Origin: Hofstenia miamia | Lineage: Eukaryota > Xenacoelomorpha > Acoela | DNA length: 64,000 nucleotides | Reading direction: 5' to 3' | Assembly: GCA_004352715.1 (NCBI GenBank) | Contig: SCFE01000093.1 | Span: 1,480,286-1,544,285 of the forward strand | Shown: positions 1 through 9,819 of the stretch, in pieces | Position numbering within the stretch: position 1 is the stretch's first letter | Layout: every line of letters begins with the position of its first letter | Notes under the pieces: generated by a model | Told to the model about the DNA's origin: nothing | Database searches by the model: none | What the model saw: only the letters and a program-made list of their open reading frames with translations | Program-made: the position numbers and the translations under genes

Positions 1-11
1 GATTTATAACA

Positions 12-740
12 ATGGCAGTAAGAAAGGTAATCAAAGACATCATTAAAAAATGCACTACATGTTTGCTACACAACAGCCAATGGTTTCCAACACAGAGAGC
101 ACCACTGGAGAAGATAATCGCCACACAACCAAACGAAATAGTCCACATCGACTTGGAACAACTTTCGAAAGATAATGAGGGGTATCAATTCCTATTAGTA
201 ATGGTGGATAACTTTATGAAATACGCAAGGATGATCCCAATGAAGAATACAACTGCGGAAACTACAGCCGAAATAGTAATGAAAGAGTGGATACTACGTC
301 TCAGACCAATGGAAACTATCATATCGGACAAAGGACCACAATTTGAAAGTGGCTTATTCCAGGAAATGGCTAAAATGCTAGAGATAGTGAGTGAAAGAAC
401 CACAGCATACCACCCACAGGCAAACGGCGTGGTGGAGAGACTAAACAGAACTCTGATAAAATTAATAAGAGTAACAACGACAAGGATCAGCGGAAATAAA
501 TGGAGAGAAGTGATCGAGATGATAGAGTATTTATATAACACGTCGGTACACTTGACAACAGGAGTCACCCCATTCAAGGCAATGTTCGGCCAGGAGGCAG
601 CCACACCACTATCAATGCAATATACCGACTATAGCAAAGCACTAAACAATGACTATGTAAATCAATTACGCAAACAGATCTCAGCAATTTACGGAACAAT
701 ATGCCACAACACAAAGAAATCGGCGGTAAGACAACAGTGA
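12..740 (+). CDS. Retrotransposon integrase core (partial pol)
   Basis: This is the integrase of a Ty3/gypsy-like retrotransposon, which would insert element cDNA into the genome. The second half of the zinc-binding finger is visible as CTTC at residues 14-17. The rve core follows with catalytic residues D47 (VHIDLEQ), D106 (SDKGPQF) and E142 (VVERLNRT); D106 and E142 have the canonical 35-residue spacing. AYHPQANGVVERLNR is the typical active-site helix. The frame is open to the window start, so the first ATG is not a true start. It ends at a TGA (738-740), but the same frame continues directly into the C-terminal integrase module. The TGA is therefore either a point mutation of an Arg codon or a read-through codon. 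Confidence 0.9.
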   Translation: MAVRKVIKDIIKKCTTCLLHNSQWFPTQRAPLEKIIATQPNEIVHIDLEQLSKDNEGYQFLLVMVDNFMKYARMIPMKNTTAETTAEIVMKEWILRLRPMETIISDKGPQFESGLFQEMAKMLEIVSERTTAYHPQANGVVERLNRTLIKLIRVTTTRISGNKWREVIEMIEYLYNTSVHLTTGVTPFKAMFGQEAATPLSMQYTDYSKALNNDYVNQLRKQISAIYGTICHNTKKSAVRQQ

Positions 741-2207
741 AACTATAATAAAAAAATCTACGGGCACGCACACAAAGTAGGCAACAAAGTCTATGCATTT
801 GCACCAATAAAACTAACAGACACAAATCAGGTTCATAAACTAAAAACGGTTTGGTCTGGACCACATATGATAACGCAAGAACTGCTGAATAATGAGTATA
901 TGTTAGATAATGGCAGACTGTTGCATTTCCAAAATTTGAAAAGAGCTACAGTAGATATCAAGGAAACGAAGATAGATGAAAATGCTGAGTTTAAACTAAG
1001 CCAAATAAACGGCAAAGAGGTTATGTATGATATGTATGATTTAGACAGCCTACTGGAGGAGGAATTCGAGGAAGAATTTACAGCAGACATTGGAAATGAA
1101 CAATTAGAAAGGAGAGTGCAACCCCAGAGGGCCGCAAGAAATAAAAATATATATAACCCTGAAATATGGGATATAGATATAATAACTGCATTTAGGGAAA
1201 AAGAATATACCAAACATCTACAAAAACAAATCGATCAAACAGTACGAATGGCGAGAGTACAACAAACAAGAATAGTCGTCATAGCAATGAAAGAAAACTT
1301 AGAAGAGTTACCAAGTTTCTTGAAAGATATGGTATTGAGAACAGAAAATTTCTTCCCATGGGAGAAGAAAGAATCCACAATCTCCGAGATGATTTGTTTC
1401 GATTTACAGATTGATTATTGGGTGCAAATATACGGAATAATGGTAGATCAGAGCATAGCAATACACCTCTTCCAACAAACTAAAACAGCAGAAATGTTAC
1501 AACAACATGAAGGATTGGAAAAAGCCATGACACTATTCATTAAATGCAGCATGACACAACGCCAGGAGCACCTAGAAGAAATTCAGAAAGTCTGGGCAAA
1601 CATGAAACTGCAGAAGAAAACAGACGAATCATGGCCAGAGATAAAAATAGAGGCACCAGCACGGAAATATCACAAGACCGTGGAAATGGTATTAGCAGAA
1701 ATTAATAGAGCGCACAAACTGAATACAAAGAAAGATTTCCGTAATCTGATATTGGAGGAGAAAAACGCACTGGAAATTAGATACCAAACGTCTGCATGGC
1801 TGCTAGCAATATGGCTCACAGAAGAAAAAGACTTAAGGCTACCCATAACAAGAAATCAAAGGGTGAAACTCATGAAAGCAAAGAAGTTCGAGATCGCGTT
1901 ATCACCAATGAATACACAGACAAAGAATTGGATACTGAAAGGCCACGTTGAGAAGACCAAATCGCCCAACAAAAATGAGAAACCAATGCAGACGATAGAG
2001 AAATCAATAAGTAGGCTGATAACAAAACATCACCCAACGGGAAGAATAGCAATAGTGGAGCTGGCCAACATAATAGGAATATGCCTGAGCGAAATACAAA
2101 TATTCAAGGAGCCAATGCGGAAATATATGTGGGGTGCAACTTCAGAAACACGATTAAAACAACTCCCAAATCAGCCATGGATAACTACAAGGAAAATAAT
2201 CAAATGA
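741..2207 (+). CDS. Integrase C-terminal GPY/F-like module plus extension segment A
   Basis: This segment is in the same frame as the integrase core, from which only the TGA at 738 separates it. The first 70 or so codons form a GPY/F-type chromatin/DNA-binding module: a VGNKVY strand, then KLKTVWSGPH, then a LLHFQNLK end. After an acidic linker (EEEFEEEF) comes about 380 residues without a recognised domain, rich in Lys, Glu, Ile and Thr and probably helical. The last part carries NWILK and RKYMWGATSET, which are clearly matched in the decayed copy at 36070-36330 (KNWLL and KKFMWGATCDT). No pol C-terminus of ordinary Ty3/gypsy elements is this long. It ends at TGA 2205-2207 and the same frame resumes one codon later. 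Confidence 0.7.
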   Translation, partial: NYNKKIYGHAHKVGNKVYAFAPIKLTDTNQVHKLKTVWSGPHMITQELLNNEYMLDNGRLLHFQNLKRATVDIKETKIDENAEFKLSQINGKEVMYDMYDLDSLLEEEFEEEFTADIGNEQLERRVQPQRAARNKNIYNPEIWDIDIITAFREKEYTKHLQKQIDQTVRMARVQQTRIVVIAMKENLEELPSFLKDMVLRTENFFPWEKKESTISEMICFDLQIDYWVQIYGIMVDQSIAIHLFQQTKTAEMLQQHEGLEKAMTLFIKCSMTQRQEHLEEIQKVWANMKLQKKTDESWPEIKIEAPARKYHKTVEMVLAEINRAHKLNTKKDFRNLILEEKNALEIRYQTSAWLLAIWLTEEKDLRLPITRNQRVKLMKAKKFEIALSPMNTQTKNWILKGHVEKTKSPNKNEKPMQTIEKSISRLITKHHPTGRIAIVELANIIGICLSEIQIFKEPMRKYMWGATSETRLKQLPNQPWITTRKIIK

Positions 2208-2558
2208 AAAATGGTTGATACAAAAGATATAACACAACTAATCAAAGAAAAGAACATGCAACAAATCATAAACGAAAATATGAAACGGCACGTCAGAGAG
2301 AGCCCAAGATGTGCTTTCACAAAAATAATTAGAAGGGCCAAGATGCTAAAGAAAGGTGGGATAACAACACCAGTAGAGATATGTGAAATGGTGACGAAAT
2401 CACAACAAGAAATCATCAAAGAAGAACAACTGTTAACCTCATCACAACTACTAATATCCCCACAAATGCAAACAATGATCGACCGAATAAACATTAAAAA
2501 GTGGGGAGAGACAAGCCAAGATAGTATGATAGAGTGGATCGATACGGATGACGAATGA
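2208..2558 (+). CDS. Pol extension segment B, unknown function
   Basis: An in-frame continuation of the preceding segment after a TGA; an ATG at 2211 could also serve as a start. It has about 116 codons, is highly charged and lacks hydrophobic segments. No family is recognised. It ends with an acidic tail (EWIDTDDE) and a TGA at 2556-2558, after which the frame remains open. I read it as part of one long polyprotein rather than a separate gene, because spacing and frame are continuous on both sides. Confidence 0.5.
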   Translation, partial: KMVDTKDITQLIKEKNMQQIINENMKRHVRESPRCAFTKIIRRAKMLKKGGITTPVEICEMVTKSQQEIIKEEQLLTSSQLLISPQMQTMIDRINIKKWGETSQDSMIEWIDTDDE

Positions 2559-3236
2559 TTCCTGGTGGAAATAAAAGTGATGAAAGAAAGAAAAGAGATT
2601 ACAGAAAGAAACTATCAGAGAATAAAAGAACAACAAACGGTCGCAACAATGAAGTTAATGTTCACAGAAGCATTCACTTGCATGGAGTTAGAGGAATTAT
2701 TGAAACCTTTCAACCAAATCACACTTGATGTTGAATGCATTACATTGAGAATCGATATACAGGAACGCATACGGATAAAGTTAAGCAAACGGGGACTAAC
2801 GCAATCATTTTGGGAGACAATCCCAGAAGCGAAGATGAACTACCCCGCCACCATTGGTTTAGCAACAGCATCAAACACAACCGGCACCTATGAAGAAATT
2901 GAAAGATTAGTTGACACTAAGATCTTATTGTGTATGCCGCCAAAGACAGTAGTGATACCCATGGTACTGCCGCAATGGAGACTTCTGAAAGAGGTCCGAC
3001 CAGCAAAGACATTCTTACATGAATACAAATCATATGTAAATTCTCAGAGCAAAGCCATAGAAATGATACAATGAGAGGATTACAGGAAAACAAAAAAGAT
3101 ACTACTAGACAATGACAACAAAGAACGCATCTATATCGAAGGAAATATCACCCCAGATCAATTATATACAGAGGGGGAAGCAATACACATCCAACTCCAA
3201 GAGCTGAGGAGAGAGATAGAGAAACAACAACCGTGA
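2559..3236 (+). CDS. Pol extension segment C, unknown function
   Basis: The same frame continues with TGA codons at 3072-3074 and 3234-3236. The section around LDVECITLRIDIQERIRIKL is matched in the decayed copy that ends at the solo-LTR insertion at 36947 (LNVECIT). A following section (YPATIGLATA... EEIERLV) is loosely matched on the far side of that LTR, after 38075. Sequence kept between a young and an old copy suggests that the protein segment was under selection while the family was active. No catalytic motif, membrane segment or zinc finger is visible. Confidence 0.5.
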
Positions 3237-3827
3237 GCAGTCATGTTATTTTCAGGAGTTAATGACATAGTATGGACAGACCTATGGGAGCAAAACTATC
3301 GTTATTATGACGTAATGAAATGTGTAGAGATTGTAACCATGATGCAGATTGGAAAAAACGATCCTGGCAATATATCAGAACAGGAGGTAATAGAGAACAT
3401 TAGTTTCTTCTATAAGGACGTAGCAAATACGCGCAGCCTAAGGAAGGTGTTCACATTCTTTTATCCAAATACGCAGATGAGAGCAGATCTAGCCCACACA
3501 TGTAAAGCAGATGCTCAAATGACACTCTTAATAGCATTAAAATGCATCAGTCTATACAAGAAATATTTTGGAATTTTCTCACAGAAAATGAATGAGCTGC
3601 GACAACTGACACCCATTGCAGAGAATATCAGAGAGACTCGTTTCTTGAAGTATGCAAACACCGTTACAACTGAATGTGAGGCAGTACTCAAAATGTTGAA
3701 ACAACCAGAATATGCAATGATAACGTGGGAAGAGTCTGAGGTGGAGTCACTGATAAGAAGAGCAGACACTCTCATGCATGGGGAGCGACCTGTGCTGTCC
3801 CTAATGCAAGCTGAGGAGGGCGTGTAG
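3237..3827 (+). CDS. Pol extension segment D, C-terminal domain of unknown function
   Basis: About 196 codons in the same frame, with an ATG at 3243. The stop TAG (3825-3827) lies inside the first five bases of the 3' LTR, so coding runs right up to the LTR. It is predicted helical, with the motif region ENISFFYKDV... FFYPNTQ and a C-terminal HGERPVLSL. Both are matched in the decayed copy at 28265-28545 (ENITMFYDE, FFYPKTD, HGERVVI). It has no transmembrane helix, so it does not look like a conventional envelope protein. A structural or Gag-like role is possible but not shown. Confidence 0.55.
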   Translation, partial: AVMLFSGVNDIVWTDLWEQNYRYYDVMKCVEIVTMMQIGKNDPGNISEQEVIENISFFYKDVANTRSLRKVFTFFYPNTQMRADLAHTCKADAQMTLLIALKCISLYKKYFGIFSQKMNELRQLTPIAENIRETRFLKYANTVTTECEAVLKMLKQPEYAMITWEESEVESLIRRADTLMHGERPVLSLMQAEEGV

Positions 3828-4978
3828 CATCATCCAAAGCAACTAAGCTGAAGAATAATGTTGAATGATTAATAATGATTAAAATTGATTGTAAAATTTA
3901 GTTAATTATCTTAGTTATTTTGTAAGATGCAACTAAGTCATAATATTGTTCAAATTAAGAGAAACTTGTTAGCTGATCAAGTAATATTTGACAAATCATA
4001 TTGAGTGAAAGTGCACTTATGTTAGAACAGCCATATTGGCAGACGAACTATTTGAAATTTAAAATCAGCAGGTACTTTTTGAAAATTTTTATAAATAGCT
4101 TGGAATTAACCAGAAATTTGATGAACAATAAATTCTTCGGAGTTTATATTATTTTCAATCTTCTATTATCTGGTTTGATTATTTAATAAATGTGCAGCTA
4201 GGCAAGTTGTGTCGAGTAGTGGCTGGAGTCCATCACGGGATTGATTCGAAGGGTCCTTGTGCCAGTCACGAAACCGCACTTATGTTATGGTTAGGAGTTT
4301 TTCGATTCTTGCCTAGTCTGACTATCGATCGATACATGTATGAAATAATCAATGCTTGAAATGACTGGATAGTCAACACCTAGGGATATATATATATATT
4401 CTTAATAGTAGGAGACTTGACTATAATTGACTTGATAAATGGCCTTACATGTAGCTCTATTAAATGTAGGTATAGGAAACTGCAATATTATTCTTATTGA
4501 AATTATTAAGCCGATAGTTTTAGGGTAATGGCTATTTTAATATTATGTAAATGCAGTTAGTGTCAACGCCCGGTTGCTTCATTAAATCAAAACAACAAAC
4601 ACTTTACAAAATTGAGTTTAAGTCAGTTACAACTTGAATTGAGTGCACACACTGAGTTAAGTTAAGGTACACATAATTGATCCCAGTTGAGCTGAGATGG
4701 TACCATGGATTCAATCATCACTTCTGAAGGAGAGGAACTGCTTTGTGGAGATCAGCTTTGGGCAGTAGCCCAATAGAAGAACTGAAGAGGAAACGTCATA
4801 CAGCTCCATCACCTAAACAGTGATAGTCAATATTCAATTACTTAATTAACATAACTAGTTAGTTAGAAAGGAAAAGTCTGACGGTTCAATAACTTTGTAA
4901 CCCCTCACCCGCAATTTTCCGAGTGATAATTATCAGTAATCATACACGGCGCAAATAGGCCAGGTGGAGGATGTTACA
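3823..4978 (+). repeat. 3' LTR of the retrotransposon (1156 bp)
   Basis: It begins TGTAGCATCATCC and ends GGAGGATGTTACA, so it has the usual TG...CA ends. It is nearly identical over its whole length to the solo copy at 33737-34890, which fixes both boundaries. It directly follows the coding region and a purine-rich tract. The matching 5' LTR would lie outside the window. Confidence 0.9.
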
Positions 4979-5522
4979 CTACATGTAATAACCCTACATA
5001 TATAGAAATAATTAATAGCCCTTGATACATGTAAACAATCAATGCTGCCTGCAGAAACTGATGACTAGAAGTCAGCCAAGAGTCTACGTATGAAACAATG
5101 AGCAACTTGTTGTGACTATCAAACAAACTATATGTAATAGAATATAAAGATACCATCTAAATAACCGTTTAAATATAACCAATGCTGAATCATCAATCGT
5201 CATGTAGCATAATGAATGTAATAAATAACTTAAGTTCATCAATGAGAGAGTTGACATGTAAAACCTACTGGCTGCAATAATAACATCGGACAAGCAAGGA
5301 CAATCAGGAAAGCTATAATGGTAAAAAACTCCTATACCTAATCGTAACCTAAGAGCACACCAGGTAACTACAGCTGTCACCCTCCCCGCTGTGGAATAGC
5401 TATTAGGAGGCTGCTCCAGCATACCTTTAACCAAATGTGGGAACCACCATACAATTACCCTAGCTCGTAAACATTTAGCTTTCCATCAGAATATAAAATA
5501 ACCTGACAAGAGAAAATAAATC
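4979..5522. other. Flank of the 3' LTR; possible reversed LTR fragment
   Basis: No gene is evident. Around 5325-5365 a string resembling the reverse complement of the LTR segment near 4280-4300 (CTCCTA...AACCTAAG) suggests an old, reversed LTR fragment of the same family. The ends cannot be set by eye. Confidence 0.3.
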
Positions 5523-5895
5523 CAAAGTAGATTTGCTCATCATTAATTACAATGATTCAAGTATATTTATAGCACTTGGTAATAAACAACTAAATACTCA
5601 ACTAGTACCTGTTAATTGTTCTTTTTTACACTTTTTCCCTTGTTTAATATTTCTGCTACGATTACACAACATCGGCATTAATTTGACTATGCTGTTTGAC
5701 CATTTAACATTTTGTCAAATACCATCAAGTATAATTTTAAATATAATTGCACAAAAATGTTTTACAAATGAAATAATCAATCCTATCATATGTTTACATT
5801 TAAATCATTATAATCATTATAATTGTTTTTAGTCTTTGTTTCCTTCATCCTTTTCTCTCATCTTGACCACATATGATAGTTTTGATAGATTATGT
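5523..5895. repeat. Direct repeat, copy 1
   Basis: This stretch, starting AAAGTAGATTTGCTCATCA and ending near GATAGATTATGTCACA, recurs at 6325-6697 with moderate divergence. The two copies are in the same orientation, about 430 bp apart. The family is not recognised; the copies could be LTRs or duplicated parts of a decayed element. Confidence 0.75.
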
Positions 5896-6324
5896 CACAG
5901 TAGAGGTTGATCATTGGTGTCTACTATGAAGATGTTATGTTCAAATTTAACATGTTGCATTGTGATGGAAATTTTTCTCATGAATCCTTTAATATTAATG
6001 TAGTTGCCAGAGGCATTGATTAGTTTGTTGAAATCAAGGTGTTCCAGGTTAGGCTTGTATTCCTAGTTCATTTTGTATCATTTTGTTATTCTCTAGTGTT
6101 AACTGGATATTAATGCATTTGTTTATTAGAGTTGTGATGGAGTCTTTAATTTCACACTTATTTTTAAAGTGTCTTCAAAATAGGGGTGACATTCCAGCAT
6201 GGATATAAGAATACAGATATTCTCTGTAACAGTGGCATTCTTCTACTGATAGTTCCAGAAGTCTATAAATTTTGTAGATAAATTCAGAGATGTTGTCATC
6301 ATCACATATTTTGCAGTTGTATAA
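5896..6324 (-). pseudogene. Degenerate antisense coding-like stretch between direct repeats
   Basis: Read on the minus strand from about 6320, the sequence gives a protein-like run with short similarity-like words (CKICDD, LELSVEECHCY, INKCINIQLTLE) interrupted by stops and frame changes. It sits exactly between the two direct repeats, so repeats plus middle may be one decayed mobile element. No family assignment is possible. Confidence 0.3.
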
Positions 6325-6697
6325 AAGTAGATTTGCTCATCAATTATTACATCTGATTCATTATATTTATAGCACTTTTTGATAAACAATTAAACACTCA
6401 ACAAGTACCTGCTATTCTTTCTTGATGACAGTTTTTCCCTCGCTTTAATATTTCTGTTAATTTACGCAACGTCAGCTTTAATTTGACTATGCTGTTTGAC
6501 CATCTTTTGTTTTGTCAAATACTGTCGAGTATAATTTTAAGTATTAACTGCACAAAACATTTTACAAACTGAATAATCAATCCTATCATGATTTACAATT
6601 AATCATTATAATCAATAATAATTTTAGTCTTTGTTTCTTCATTCTTTTCCTCTCATCCTGACCAATCATGATTGTCTTGATAGATTATGTCACAATA
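6325..6697. repeat. Direct repeat, copy 2
   Basis: Second copy of the repeat at 5523-5895. It contains several small indels relative to copy 1, which removes the 99-codon open frame present in copy 1. That frame is therefore unlikely to be a gene. Confidence 0.75.
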
Positions 6698-6863
6698 TGA
6701 ATTACTATATAATATTTAATTCAGTGTTTATTACTTATATACACACTTAAGAATCTGCATTCGTATACATGAGGGGATGCGACATTCTTCTCATGAACAA
6801 AAATGTATTTTTCTTTAAACAAAATAATTCTACCCACGCTTGTGCTTGCCAATGGGTATGGTT

Positions 6864-7990
6864 GGTATATATATATATATATATATTCACATAAATTCAT
6901 TGCTACATATATATAGAAAATTGCTATATATATATATATATATATANNNNNNNNNNNNNNNNNNNNNNNNNNNNNNNNNNNNNNNNNNNNNNNNNNNNNN
7001 NNNNNNNNNNNNNNNNNNNNNNNNNNNNNNNNNNNNNNNNNNNNNNNNNNNNNNNNNNNNNNNNNNNNNNNNNNNNNNNNNNNNNNNNNNNNNNNNNNNN
7101 NNNNNNNNNNNNNNNNNNNNNNNNNNNNNNNNNNNNNNNNNNNNNNNNNNNNNNNNNNNNNNNNNNNNNNNNNNNNNNNNNNNNNNNNNNNNNNNNNNNN
7201 NNNNNNNNNNNNNNNNNNNNNNNNNNNNNNNNNNNNNNNNNNNNNNNNNNNNNNNNNNNNNNNNNNNNNNNNNNNNNNNNNNNNNNNNNNNNNNNNNNNN
7301 NNNNNNNNNNNNNNNNNNNNNNNNNNNNNNNNNNNNNNNNNNNNNNNNNNNNNNNNNNNNNNNNNNNNNNNNNNNNNNNNNNNNNNNNNNNNNNNNNNNN
7401 NNNNNNNNNNNNNNNNNNNNNNNNNNNNNNNNNNNNNNNNNNNNNNNNNNNNNNNNNNNNNNNNNNNNNNNNNNNNNNNNNNNNNNNNNNNNNNNNNNNN
7501 NNNNNNNNNNNNNNNNNNNNNNNNNNNNNNNNNNNNNNNNNNNNNNNNNNNNNNNNNNNNNNNNNNNNNNNNNNNNNNNNNNNNNNNNNNNNNNNNNNNN
7601 NNNNNNNNNNNNNNNNNNNNNNNNNNNNNNNNNNNNNNNNNNNNNNNNNNNNNNNNNNNNNNNNNNNNNNNNNNNNNNNNNNNNNNNNNNNNNNNNNNNN
7701 NNNNNNNNNNNNNNNNNNNNNNNNNNNNNNNNNNNNNNNNNNNNNNNNNNNNNNNNNNNNNNNNNNNNNNNNNNNNNNNNNNNNNNNNNNNNNNNNNNNN
7801 NNNNNNNNNNNNNNNNNNNNNNNNNNNNNNNNNNNNNNNNNNNNNNNNNNNNNNNNNNNNNNNNNNNNNNNNNNNNNNNNNNNNNNNNNNNNNNNNNNNN
7901 NNNNNNNNNNNNNNNNNNNNNNNNNNNNNNNNNNNNNNNNNNNNNNCTTTGAAATGTGCACTGTATATTATATATACATGAATCCGATAT
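6864..7990. other. TA microsatellite and 1000-base assembly gap
   Basis: TA dinucleotide runs (about 6866-6946) lead into an N run from 6947 to 7946, exactly 1000 bases and therefore a placeholder length. Real sequence resumes at 7947 with more TA repeat. Nothing can be annotated across it. Confidence 0.95.
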
Positions 7991-9760
7991 ATATATATAT
8001 CAAGGCGATACCTAGTATACCTATGTATCGCCTCTATATATATTATGAACTAGCTACTATCTATATTTTTCACCCCAGGTATAGTATAGGAATATTGTAT
8101 CAATAGTTACATGTATATGCACATTGACATCAATGCATACATCATCTACATATTCAAAGAAAGGATCTTGGATGGTTTTGTTTAAAATTCTAAAAATATA
8201 ATCGTTTTCCACATGAAAATGTTAAATTTTGCTCACTCACCCGGTGTCAACAAGGATTACCTCTAAATTTAGCGAAGTTTGTGAATGTTCTATGAAAAGA
8301 TAGTTAACTTCATAGAATATGTTTCGAAATATGATGACCAATACAAAAATACTAAACCATGAGCATCTGATTGATACTATTGTAAGCCTCAAACCATCTA
8401 AATATAAAGAAAAAACAATGGTATTTTGACTTGAAATTAAAAATTCACCTATAATTTGTGTGCACAAGAGAAAAATATTTTCATAGTTTTGAAATAAAAG
8501 ATATATTAAGTGGATTGACTGGATGTTTTAGTGTCACTTTGTTTTTTTTACATAGGCACTGATTAATAATAAAAAAAATGTTGGAATGTTGGGTTTCCAT
8601 TTAAATGACTTTATTATTAAAAATTGACGCTTGCAATAATTTTCTTCGTTTACCTGATTGGTAAAATTTTAATAAAATTGTCCAAAACTTTTTAAATAAA
8701 AAATAAAATATATAATATGCAAACAAAATACTTAAAGAGCAATTCTGATATCGGATTAATTGTGTAAATAAAACACAGTGTTCATAGTAATTTCATCATT
8801 TGCAAAGAATGCAAAACTTGAGAGATAAACAAACCCTGAAGAAGGTTATTTAGGCAAATTCTCTACTTTTTATAGGAGAATCTAAATACTTTTTTGTCAT
8901 TTGCTATTTATAAATTTTTAATGACTGCATTTTGCAAAATGTTGAGAAAAACTTTTGAAAATTTTAACCCGAGAACCGACCCCAAAATAACACCTACGCA
9001 GTTCAAGTTCTAAAATAGAAATGTACCCAGTTTCACCGCAATTGCTTAGACGTAAATATTTGCGCACCTAATAGAACCCAGAACCCAGTGCTAACAAACC
9101 ATTGAACTTTTAGGATGAAAATATCTTGTATATAGAGAATAACAGCAGGCCATCTGTGAATTCAATTTTTGTAAATTGACTGCGAATCCGTTTGGATTTG
9201 AAATTCGAGTCGAAATCCGAATCCGCCTGATCTGGTTGTACAATGTTTTTATTTTGTGTATTTTGCGTGTTAGGGGATTGCTAAATCTTGAAAAATTGGT
9301 GAAATGAGATTTTTGTAATGTTGTAATGTCTGAGCATCTAGGCGTCTAACCAGAAAAGAGAAATATATTTATAAAGGATACAAAAGTTACCCAAAATATT
9401 ATGTTTATAGTTTTTTTGCCCAAATCAGTAATGCTTCAGCATTCTCGTTGGAAAAGGAGTGTCACAGAGGTAAAGAACTTGACCACCAATTGAATAGTGC
9501 GTTATGATGACGTGATGTGGTCTTAGCTGTGAGTAAAGTACTGCCAGCGACTGAGAGCCTTGCCGAAGATCCGTGTCTTTGATTTCCGTTTTTGTAACAA
9601 CATACATCGTAATATATTTGCGCCTCAGAAGATTTAAAGGAAATACACCGTGTGTAATGTGCGAATTGCAATTATGATTATAAGTATGTGGATTCGAGGA
9701 ATCGCCTTTTCTTGGATTCGAACTAAGTCCGAGTCCGAATAAACATTGATTCAGATTTCG
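7991..9760. other. Intergenic, no gene seen
   Basis: AT-rich DNA without a supportable coding region. Two areas rich in GATTCGA/CGAATCC words (about 9180-9235 and 9690-9760), partly in inverted orientation, may be the ends of a small decayed inverted-repeat element. Confidence 0.5.
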
Positions 9761-9763
9761 ATT

Positions 9764-9779
9764 TATATATATATATATA

Positions 9780-9815
<36 letters not shown>
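9764..9815. repeat. TA dinucleotide microsatellite
   Basis: Two adjacent TA runs separated by a few bases. Similar tracts occur near 4388, 10149, 14182, 18140, 20275 and 42962. Confidence 0.9.

Positions 9816-9819
<4 letters not shown>

Larger units (their letters stand above)
1..3827 (+). mobile_element. LTR retrotransposon internal region (3' part of pol with long C-terminal extension)
   Basis: This is the 3' portion of a Ty3/gypsy-like element truncated by the window edge. One reading frame runs from base 3 to a TAG at 3825-3827. It is broken only by TGA codons at 738, 2205, 2556, 3072 and 3234, with no in-frame TAA or TAG. The order is the end of an HHCC zinc finger, the integrase core, a GPY/F-like module, then roughly 1000 codons of unrecognised K/E/I/Q-rich sequence. 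A purine-rich stretch (about 3810-3820) precedes the LTR start at 3823. The plus strand is strikingly A-rich, as in many retroelements. No reverse transcriptase is visible because it would lie before the window. The extension is seen again as decayed copies at 28265-28545 and about 36060-38300, which shows that it belongs to the family. Its function is unknown. Confidence 0.85.

Noticed and set aside
185-1213. Minus-strand frames opposite the integrase and extension
   Set aside because: Shadows of the A-rich coding strand: hydrophobic Leu/Ser/Phe-rich reading opposite a Lys/Glu/Gln-rich protein.
3237-3827. Envelope gene of an endogenous retrovirus
   Set aside because: No signal peptide, transmembrane helix, cysteine pattern or fusion-peptide-like segment; it is in frame with pol rather than a separate spliced gene.
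4001-4186. 61-codon frame repeated at 33915-34100
   Set aside because: Lies inside both LTR copies; its conservation is explained by LTR identity, and the diverged LTR at 12386 does not keep it open.
5533-5832. 99-codon frame
   Set aside because: Lies in a direct repeat whose second copy is disrupted by indels; low-complexity and hydrophobic, so not convincing.
6840-7961. Long open frames of 345-370 codons across this region
   Set aside because: They consist almost wholly of unknown bases and TA repeat; they are artefacts of the N gap.
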